DNA of 5,194 bases from Desulfovibrio sp. (GTDB lineage Bacteria > Desulfobacterota > Desulfovibrionia > Desulfovibrionales > Desulfovibrionaceae): contig JALHHV010000167.1 in NCBI GenBank assembly GCA_022837365.1, positions 1 to 5,194 on the forward strand. Reading direction: 5' to 3'. A program made the translations under genes and the position numbers. Position 1 is the first letter of the stretch. Each line of letters starts with the position of its first letter. This document shows, one piece after another, positions 1 through 4,284 of the stretch. Under the pieces are notes generated by a model. The model was given only the letters and a program-made list of their open reading frames with translations. It did no database searches and was not told the DNA's origin.

Positions 1-1077
1 TTTCACCACCTTGCCGTCCGGGTCCATCAGGGCCTTTACCGTGCCCACCTGGTCGCGCCCGATGCGGAAGGTGACGGAGCGCGGCGGCGGGGCGGCCTCG
101 CCGTCCTTGCGGAAGATGGACAGGTCCAGCAGGCCCCCTTCAAGGTTGTCCAGCGCCGATCCGTGCACGGTGACGGCCTCGGGCACGCGGTCGCCGCCGT
201 AGTGAAAGGTGTAGTCCGAGCCGGTGCGGTGGTCGCGGAAGCAGGCCAGGCGCAACGGGTCGAGCCACTGGTATTCCTCGCTGGGCGCGTCGTTGCGCAG
301 CACCAGGAAGGGCATGCCGTGCTGCCCGAAGCGGTAACGGATGATGTCGCCCCCGGGCAGCACCACCGAATCGAGGGCCACCGGGACAAGCTGGCCTTGG
401 GGGTGATGGGGCGCGCCTCCGGCGTCGGCATTTCCTCCATTTCCGTAATAGAACCACGTGCTGTTGCGCCCCTCTTCCGTGCACCGCAGGCTGCCGTCCG
501 GGGCGTACATGTAGCGCGCCCGCCCGGCACGCACGAGGCGGCCCGCAGCGTCGTAGGCAAAGGCGCGCTCCGTCTCCATGGCCCGCAGCGCGTCGCGCGA
601 CATGCCGGGCAGCGGGGCCACCCGCGCCTCCGTGCGCTGGCCCGCCGCGTTGTAGGCGTAGCGTTCCGCCACCTGGCCGTCGCGGCGCACCTCGGTCAGG
701 TGACCGCGCTCGTCGTGGGTGTAGTCGTAGCTGGTGATGTGCCCCCCGCAGTGTTCCTGTTTGGCGCGCAGTCTGCCCTCGGGCGTGAAGGCGCAGTGCA
801 CGCCCAGCACGGGCGGGATGTCGCCGGACGGGGTGGCGGCGGTACCGGTGGTGGTCCCGGGGCGGGAATCGGGCTCGTGGGGGGCGGGTGCGCCGGACGC
901 GCCGCCCGCGCCGTACCCCAGCCCGGCGTGCGCTGCCCCGCCGGTCGGCGCCGGCCGTTCGTCGCGGGGCCGCTTGGCGAACACCACGTTGCGCAGGAAG
1001 TCTTCGGTGGACATGGCCCGGGGAGAACGCTGGGCAGGGGCGCGGCGGAACGTGCGCCCGCGAGTGGAGGCGGACAT
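1..1077 (-). CDS. Rhs/YD-repeat protein, N-terminal 359 residues (3' end outside window)
   Basis: The frame is open from the ATG at 1077 to the window edge, so the C-terminus is missing. Residues 1-40 are basic with no signal peptide or membrane segment. Residues 41-90 are a Gly/Ala/Pro/Thr-rich linker. From about residue 92 the sequence is a YD-repeat shell: YDYTHDERGHLTEV (117-130), YAYNAAGQRTEARV (140-153), FAYDAAGRLVRAG (173-185) and YMYAPDGSL (189-197). The visible part ends in DQVGTVKALMDPDGKVVK (342-359), which matches the segment before the conserved end of the Rhs core in this family. Rhs proteins form a beta-cage that encloses a variable, often toxic, C-terminal domain; here any such domain would lie beyond position 1. 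Reaching the core end by residue 360 makes this a short Rhs protein, since classical ones exceed 1000 residues. The start is chosen for the AAGGA six bases upstream; the ATG at residue 22 has no Shine-Dalgarno. Family assignment is firm; toxin or effector function is inference. Confidence 0.88.
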   Translation of the reverse strand, partial: MSASTRGRTFRRAPAQRSPRAMSTEDFLRNVVFAKRPRDERPAPTGGAAHAGLGYGAGGASGAPAPHEPDSRPGTTTGTAATPSGDIPPVLGVHCAFTPEGRLRAKQEHCGGHITSYDYTHDERGHLTEVRRDGQVAERYAYNAAGQRTEARVAPLPGMSRDALRAMETERAFAYDAAGRLVRAGRARYMYAPDGSLRCTEEGRNSTWFYYGNGGNADAGGAPHHPQGQLVPVALDSVVLPGGDIIRYRFGQHGMPFLVLRNDAPSEEYQWLDPLRLACFRDHRTGSDYTFHYGGDRVPEAVTVHGSALDNLEGGLLDLSIFRKDGEAAPPPRSVTFRIGRDQVGTVKALMDPDGKVVK

Positions 1078-1083
1078 GGTATT

Positions 1084-1088
1084 TCCTT
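1084..1088 (-). promoter_or_regulatory. Ribosome binding site of the Rhs gene
   Basis: On the minus strand AAGGA lies six bases before the ATG at 1077. It decides the start over the in-frame ATG at residue 22, which is preceded only by C-rich sequence. Confidence 0.7.
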
Positions 1089-1182
1089 TGGTTGATGGTG
1101 GAAATGCCGCATCCGTAGCATGAAGGTTTCGGCCCGGCGCGGCCGCAGCGGGGTCGCACCGGGGTGGGAAGGCCGTCCGGAG

Positions 1183-1216
1183 GGGGTGCGGCCATGGCGT
1201 TACCCTGCCGCACCCC
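1183..1216. repeat. Inverted repeat in the Rhs upstream region
   Basis: The arms 1183-1192 (GGGGTGCGGC) and 1207-1216 (GCCGCACCCC) pair over 10 bp around a 14-base loop. No T-run follows on either strand, so it is not an obvious terminator. It overlaps the candidate sigma-54 site at 1210-1224 and lies in the untranslated region before the Rhs gene. Its role is unknown. Confidence 0.4.
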
Positions 1217-1224
1217 GCATGCCA
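1210..1224 (-). promoter_or_regulatory. Candidate sigma-54 (-24/-12) promoter for the Rhs gene
   Basis: On the minus strand TGGCATGCGGGGTGC resembles the sigma-54 consensus TGGCAYG-N4-TTGC. The invariant GG (1223-1222) and GC (1211-1210) are separated by exactly 10 bases, and the -24 half is a good match. The -12 half has G in place of the first T. Transcription would start near 1198, leaving a leader of about 120 bases before the Rhs ATG. GG-N10-GC occurs often by chance in GC-rich DNA, and no enhancer site was recognised, so this is only a candidate. Confidence 0.22.
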
Positions 1225-1265
1225 CCCCGGCATTACCCTGACGGAAGGCCCGTGCCGCAACAAGC

Positions 1266-1297
1266 GAGGGGAACCGGACAATTCCGGTTCCCCCCTC
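1266..1297 (-). terminator. Hairpin, probable terminator of the glnHPQ operon
   Basis: GGGGAACCGGA (1268-1278) pairs with TCCGGTTCCCC (1283-1293) in an 11-bp perfect stem with a four-base loop. A further GAG/CTC pairing is possible with a small bulge. Reading on the minus strand, the stem is followed by a short T-containing stretch (CGCTTGTTGC) rather than a clean T-run. It lies about 140 bases after the glnQ stop and well before the Rhs gene, the right place to end the importer operon. The 358-bp gap 1078-1435 otherwise holds only the Rhs upstream elements listed here; I saw no small gene. Confidence 0.5.
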
Positions 1298-1435
1298 TCA
1301 GGACATCATGCCGGGCACGGCGCGTGGCGCGGGTCGCGCATCCGGCTGCCTTGGTGGCGCGCGCCCGTCACTGCCGACAGGCTGCACGTCCTGCGCGCCC
1401 CGTCCCGCACTCCCCGTTAGGCTGCGCGGGCCTGC

Positions 1436-2185
1436 CTACGCGTGGCGCACGCGGCCCAGGAATTCGCGCAGGCGCGGGTTCTTGGGCGCGCTGAAGAATT
1501 CGTCCGGCGGGCCTTCTTCCTGAATCCGCCCCTGGTCGATGAAGATCACCCGGTCGGCCACCTCGCGCGCAAAGCCCATTTCGTGGGTGACGATGACCAT
1601 GGTCATGCCTTCCAGGGCCAGGGCGCGCATGACTTCCAGCACTTCGCCCACCAGTTCGGGGTCCAGGGCGCTGGTGGGCTCGTCGAACAGCAGCACCTTG
1701 GGCTGCATGGCCAGCGAGCGGGCAATGGCCACGCGCTGCTTCTGCCCGCCGGAAAGCTGGTCCGGGTAGGCGGCGGCCTTGTCGACCAGGCCCACCTTTT
1801 CCAGCAGGGCCAGGCCCAGCCGGTCGGCCTGGGCGCGGGGGGTGCGGCGCACGCGGATGGGGCCCAGGGTCACGTTGTCCAGCACGCTCATGTGCGGGAA
1901 CAGGTTGAACTGCTGGAACACCATGCCCGCTTCGGTGCGCACGTAGTTGATGTTGGTGGCGGGGTCGTACAGGTCGTGCCCGTCCACGATGACCTTGCCG
2001 GAGGTGATCTCCTCCAGCCGGTTGATGCAGCGCAGCGCCGTGGACTTGCCCGAGCCGGACGGCCCGATGATCACCACCACCTCGCCGGGACAGACCGTAA
2101 GGTCGATGCCGCGCAGCACTTCGTTCTGGCCGAACCGCTTGTGCAGGTTGCGGATCTGGATCATGGGGGATTCACAGGTCTTCAT
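1436..2185 (-). CDS. glnQ: Polar amino-acid (glutamine-type) ABC importer, ATP-binding subunit
   Basis: This is the 249-residue cytoplasmic ATPase that powers the GlnHP importer, close to the usual ~240 residues of the GlnQ/HisP family. All catalytic motifs are intact: Walker [10 protein letters not shown] (41-49), Q-loop [10 protein letters not shown] (89-98), ABC signature LSGGQ (144-148), Walker B VLLFDEP with catalytic Glu169, D-loop SALD (172-175) and switch His201 in VTHE. The pattern [15 protein letters not shown] is typical of polar amino-acid uptake ATPases. The start at 2185 is chosen because a GGGGG Shine-Dalgarno lies eight bases upstream; the alternative Met8 (2164) has none. Only 12 bases separate it from the glnP stop, so the two are translationally linked. 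No regulatory domain or oddity is seen. Family is certain; the exact substrate is inferred from GlnH. Confidence 0.96.
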   Translation of the reverse strand: MKTCESPMIQIRNLHKRFGQNEVLRGIDLTVCPGEVVVIIGPSGSGKSTALRCINRLEEITSGKVIVDGHDLYDPATNINYVRTEAGMVFQQFNLFPHMSVLDNVTLGPIRVRRTPRAQADRLGLALLEKVGLVDKAAAYPDQLSGGQKQRVAIARSLAMQPKVLLFDEPTSALDPELVGEVLEVMRALALEGMTMVIVTHEMGFAREVADRVIFIDQGRIQEEGPPDEFFSAPKNPRLREFLGRVRHA

Positions 2186-2193
2186 CGCGGCAT

Positions 2194-2198
2194 CCCCC
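2194..2198 (-). promoter_or_regulatory. Ribosome binding site of glnQ, touching the glnP stop codon
   Basis: The minus strand reads TAGGGGGATGCCGCGATG: the G-run follows directly on the glnP TAG and shares its last base. It sits eight bases before the glnQ start, which suggests translational coupling and settles the start at 2185. Confidence 0.65.
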
Positions 2199-2869
2199 TA
2201 GCGCCCGGAGCGAGCGTTGAGCCTGCGCTCGTACACCCGCAGCGCGCGGGCGATGCTCAGCGTCATCACCAGATACATCACGGCCACGGTCAGCCACACC
2301 TCGAAGGCGCGGAAGTTTACGGCGATGATCTCCTGCCCCTGCCGGGTCAGTTCGCCCACCCCGATGACCACCAGCAGCGAGGTGTCCTTCAGCGAGATGA
2401 TGAACTGGTTGCCCAGCGGCGGAATCATGCGGCGGAAGGCCTGCGGCCACACCACGTACAGCAGGGCCTGCATGCGGGTAAGCCCGATGGAGCGGCCCGC
2501 CTCGGTCTGGCCCACGTCGATGGATTCGATGGCCCCGCGCACGATTTCGGCGATGTACGCCCCGGAATTGACCGCGATGGCGATGATGCCCGCCGTCACC
2601 GGCGGGATGCGCATGCCGGTGGCCAGCGGCAGGCCGAAATACAGGAACATCACCTGCACGATGAGCGGGGTGCCGCGGATGGCCTCCACGTAGATGTCGG
2701 CCACGGCGCGGGGCAGCCTGCCGCGCGCGGTCTTGGCGAGCCCGGCGGCGGTGCCCAGCAGAAAGCCGATGGCCAGCCCGCCCAGGGTGATGACGATGGT
2801 CAGGTGCACCCCGCCGAGCAGCAGGGGCACGCTTTCCCACATGACGCTTGCTTGAAAGTCCAGTGCCAT
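2198..2869 (-). CDS. glnP: Polar amino-acid (glutamine-type) ABC importer, permease subunit
   Basis: This 223-residue inner-membrane protein belongs to the HisM/GlnP permease family (usual length ~215-250). It has about five hydrophobic segments: roughly 14-42, 60-83, 90-110, 152-172 and 189-210. Conserved family sequences include YVEAIRGTPLIVQVMFLYFGLP (60-81) and AYIAEIVRGAIESIDVGQTEAG (104-125). The EAA loop that contacts the ATPase follows: EAGRSIGL..QALLYVVWPQA (123-144), with EAG replacing EAA. It probably works as a homodimer, since only one permease gene is present. The start at 2869 is preceded six bases upstream by AAGG; an in-frame ATG at 2932 would add 21 Pro/Arg-rich residues, lacks a good Shine-Dalgarno and lies inside a hairpin. 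It sits 12 bases before glnQ and 184 bases after glnH. Identity as permease is certain; glutamine specificity comes from the partner protein. Confidence 0.95.
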   Translation of the reverse strand: MALDFQASVMWESVPLLLGGVHLTIVITLGGLAIGFLLGTAAGLAKTARGRLPRAVADIYVEAIRGTPLIVQVMFLYFGLPLATGMRIPPVTAGIIAIAVNSGAYIAEIVRGAIESIDVGQTEAGRSIGLTRMQALLYVVWPQAFRRMIPPLGNQFIISLKDTSLLVVIGVGELTRQGQEIIAVNFRAFEVWLTVAVMYLVMTLSIARALRVYERRLNARSGR

Positions 2870-2875
2870 GGAATG

Positions 2876-2879
2876 CCTT
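2876..2879 (-). promoter_or_regulatory. Ribosome binding site of glnP
   Basis: AAGG on the minus strand lies six bases before the ATG at 2869. It fixes that start over the upstream in-frame ATG at 2932. Confidence 0.6.
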
Positions 2880-2912
2880 CGGGTGGGTCTCGCGGGGTGC
2901 GGGAACGGGCAA

Positions 2913-2936
2913 GGGGATGGCCATGCGGCCATCCCC
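2913..2936 (-). promoter_or_regulatory. Intercistronic stem-loop just before glnP
   Basis: GGGGATGGCC (2913-2922) and GGCCATCCCC (2927-2936) form a perfect 10-bp stem with a four-base loop. On the minus strand it is followed by TTGCCCG, too weak a T-run for a strong terminator. It lies 43 bases before the glnP start. It could be a leaky terminator or an RNA-protecting hairpin that keeps glnH transcript more abundant than glnPQ, a common arrangement for binding-protein operons. Structure is seen; role is inference. Confidence 0.5.
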
Positions 2937-2952
2937 GTCGCGTCCGTCCGAA

Positions 2953-2992
2953 CGATTAAGGGGTGATCAAGGTGCGATCAAGGTGCGATCAA
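2953..2992. repeat. Short tandem repeat between glnH and glnP
   Basis: On the minus strand the unit CCTTGATCGCA occurs twice exactly (2992-2982 and 2981-2971). A shortened copy CCTTGATCA (2970-2962) and a degenerate CCTTAATCG (2961-2953) follow. The array lies between two stem-loops in the 184-bp gap between glnH and glnP and is clearly non-coding. It may be simple slippage. Confidence 0.75.
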
Positions 2993-2994
2993 GG

Positions 2995-3033
2995 GGCGGC
3001 CACGGGGCCGGGATGCCCGCCGCCGTGGCCGCC
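2995..3033 (-). promoter_or_regulatory. Stem-loop immediately after glnH
   Basis: GGCGGCCACGG (2995-3005) pairs perfectly with CCGTGGCCGCC (3023-3033) around a 17-base GC-rich loop. It begins about 20 bases after the glnH stop. Downstream on the minus strand there is only CCCCTTGATC, so full termination is unlikely. A stabilising or attenuating 3' structure for the glnH message fits best. Confidence 0.5.
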
Positions 3034-3053
3034 GTCGGCAAATGGGGCGGGGG

Positions 3054-3800
3054 CTACTTGCCGGGGGCGTAGCCGAACCACTTGATGTACAGCTTTTCGT
3101 AGGTGCCGTCGGCCTTCACCTTCTTGAGGGCCTCGTTCACCTTGGCCACCAGCGGGCTGCCCTTGGGGAAGCCGATGCCGTACGACTGGCCCTGGTACAG
3201 CGGGCCGACGGTCTTCACCTTGCCCTTGCCGGCGGTCATGGCGAATTCCTTCACCACGGGCATGTCGAACACCACGGCGTCGGCGCCGCCGCTCATCAGT
3301 TCGAAGAACATGCCGTCGTTGTTGGGGAACAGCTTCACTTCCTTGGCGCTGGCGCTGGCCTTCACGAAGTCCACGGACGACGTGGCGGTCTTGGTGGCCA
3401 CCACCTTGCCCTTCAGGTCTTCCACCGACTTGATGGCGGCGTCGCCTTCGCGCACCAGGATCATCAGGCCGGAATCGTAGTAGGGGTCGGAAAAGTCGAT
3501 GACCTGCTGGCGCTCGGCCTTGATGGTGATGCCCGCGATGCCCACGTCGATGTTGCCGGTCTGCAGGCCGGGGATGATGCCGTTGAAGTCCATGGGCTGC
3601 AACTCGTACTCCACGCCCACGATCTTGGCGACGGCCTGCCACAGTTCGATGTCGAAGCCGGTGTACTTGCCGTCCTCGCCCTTGAACTCGAAGGGCTTGA
3701 AGTTGGTGTCGTGCGCGACGACGAGCTTCTTGGCCATGGCGGGGGCGCACAGCGCGGCCACCAGGGCAAGGCCGAGGGCGATCTGGATGAGACGCTTCAT
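3054..3800 (-). CDS. glnH: Periplasmic glutamine-type amino-acid-binding protein
   Basis: This 248-residue solute-binding protein has the same length as E. coli GlnH and is very similar along its whole span. A Sec signal peptide (MKR..., hydrophobic 4-20) ends in APAMA, cleaved after Ala23. Cys18 is not in a lipobox (Leu precedes it), so a soluble periplasmic protein is expected. Aligned with E. coli GlnH as I recall it, ligand contacts are kept: Asp31, Phe34, Phe72, Ala89-Gly90-x-Thr92, Arg97, Lys137 and Asp179. Two positions differ: E. coli Gly119 is Ser141 and His156 is Phe178. Other landmarks are GFDIELWQAVAK (48-59), PMDFNGIIPGLQTGNIDVGIAGIT (69-92) and DGTYEKLYIKWFG (231-243). The start at 3800 follows a GGAGG six bases upstream; earlier in-frame ATGs would bury the signal peptide. 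It is the first gene of the operon. The family is certain; glutamine is the most likely ligand. Confidence 0.95.
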   Translation of the reverse strand: MKRLIQIALGLALVAALCAPAMAKKLVVAHDTNFKPFEFKGEDGKYTGFDIELWQAVAKIVGVEYELQPMDFNGIIPGLQTGNIDVGIAGITIKAERQQVIDFSDPYYDSGLMILVREGDAAIKSVEDLKGKVVATKTATSSVDFVKASASAKEVKLFPNNDGMFFELMSGGADAVVFDMPVVKEFAMTAGKGKVKTVGPLYQGQSYGIGFPKGSPLVAKVNEALKKVKADGTYEKLYIKWFGYAPGK

Positions 3801-3806
3801 GTGGTT

Positions 3807-3811
3807 CCTCC
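3807..3811 (-). promoter_or_regulatory. Strong ribosome binding site of glnH
   Basis: GGAGG on the minus strand lies six bases before the ATG at 3800. It is the strongest Shine-Dalgarno of the operon, as expected for an abundant binding protein, and it fixes the start. Confidence 0.75.
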
Positions 3812-3879
3812 GGTCTGTTGCGGCTGGTGCGCCGGTGCGCGCACGGCCCGTGATCCATCCGCGCGGCGTGCGCGCGAAT

Positions 3880-3914
3880 CGATTAGGCATTGCAGAATCC
3901 GGGCGGGAAATCAA
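3880..3914 (-). promoter_or_regulatory. Probable glnH promoter region
   Basis: The 233-bp gap between the metal ATPase and glnH has one AT-richer patch in otherwise GC-rich DNA. On the minus strand it holds TTGATT (3914-3909), a fair -35 match, but no good -10 at 16-18 bases. TAATCG (3885-3880) is 23 bases away, too far. The palindrome AATCGATT (3877-3884) overlaps it. The patch is the most likely promoter or operator area, about 80 bases before the start codon. The exact boxes are not established. Confidence 0.25.
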
Positions 3915-3960
3915 GGCTGGGCGGACGTGGCACGAGTTGGTGCGGGGCATGGCGCGGCCC

Positions 3961-3995
3961 GAGAAAGGGGCCGGAAGGGGCATCCTTTCCGGCCC
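3961..3995 (-). terminator. Rho-independent terminator of the metal ATPase gene
   Basis: GGGCCGGAA (3968-3976) pairs with TTCCGGCCC (3987-3995), a 9-bp stem with a 10-base loop that can pair further with a bulge. On the minus strand the stem is followed by CCTTTCTC. It begins 38 bases after the stop at 4034 and lies before the glnH promoter region, so it separates the two transcription units. Confidence 0.65.
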
Positions 3996-4033
3996 GTGGG
4001 TTTCGGTGGCGCGGACGGCGGGACGCGGAGCGG

Positions 4034-4284
4034 CTACGCGGCGTTGCCCGTGGCGGCGGGCGCGGGGCAGGCGGGCCGGCCGGGCTCGCCATCGTCGAAG
4101 AAGGCGAGGCTGGCGGACGAGATGACCACGATCACCGAGCCCACGTTGTGGAACACCGAGGCCATCACCGGCGAGAGCAGGCCGTAGCCGCTGCCCAGGA
4201 TGGACAGCGCGTTGAACAGCACGCCGAGGCCGATGTTGATCTTGATGAGCGAGATGGCCCGGCGCGAAAGGCGCACCAGGAAGG
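4034..4284 (-). pseudogene. Detached C-terminal fragment of the P1B ATPase (last membrane pair), out of frame with the rest
   Basis: This frame encodes LVRLSRRAISLIKINIG..., two hydrophobic helices (the last membrane pair of P1B ATPases), the sequence HNVGSVIVVISSASLAFF, and the tail DDGEPGRPACPAPAATGNAA before a TAG. It belongs in frame after RLPFLV of the upstream coding stretch but is displaced by the 11-bp duplication at 4273-4294. Removing 11 bp restores RLPFLVRLSRRAIS without any other change. A GTG at 4276 could be called as a start, but no Shine-Dalgarno supports it. It is best read as the true C-terminus of the ATPase gene, broken either by mutation or by an assembly fault. Confidence 0.75.
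4057..4283. repeat. Direct repeat, copy A (metal ATPase 3' end)
   Basis: The 227 bp match 4968-5194 at 217 positions with no gaps, at an offset of 911 bp. All 10 mismatches lie between 4073 and 4184; 4185-4283 is identical to 5096-5194 over 99 bp. Nine mismatches are synonymous; one changes Arg to Gln in the GEPG(R/Q)PACPAP tail. Confidence 0.95.

Noticed and set aside
140..1225. Long minus-strand open frame overlapping the Rhs gene in another frame
   Set aside because: Its product is Arg/Pro-rich without family features, while the overlapping frame from 1077 gives clear YD repeats and has a Shine-Dalgarno.
2198..2932. Longer glnP starting at the ATG at 2932
   Set aside because: The extra residues are Pro/Arg-rich, the ATG lies inside a hairpin stem, and a good Shine-Dalgarno precedes the start at 2869.
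1442..2959. Long open frame on the plus strand opposite glnQ and glnP
   Set aside because: Its translation is His/Gly/Ala-rich low-complexity sequence with no motif, and it runs antisense to two certain genes; this is the usual shadow in GC-rich DNA.
3735..3800. GlnH as a lipoprotein through Cys18
   Set aside because: The residue before the cysteine is Leu, not Gly/Ala/Ser, and a regular AMA cleavage site follows at residue 23.
3928..3943. TGGCACG on the plus strand as a sigma-54 promoter
   Set aside because: The spacing from GG to the next GC is 11 rather than 10 bases, and it points away from glnH toward the 3' end of the ATPase gene.
3054..3983. Longer glnH starting upstream of 3800
   Set aside because: It would put 61 unrelated residues before a perfect signal peptide, and the strong GGAGG sits exactly before 3800.
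3042..4187. Long open frame on the plus strand opposite glnH
   Set aside because: It is antisense to glnH and crosses the terminator and the ATPase end, with no Shine-Dalgarno or recognisable domain.
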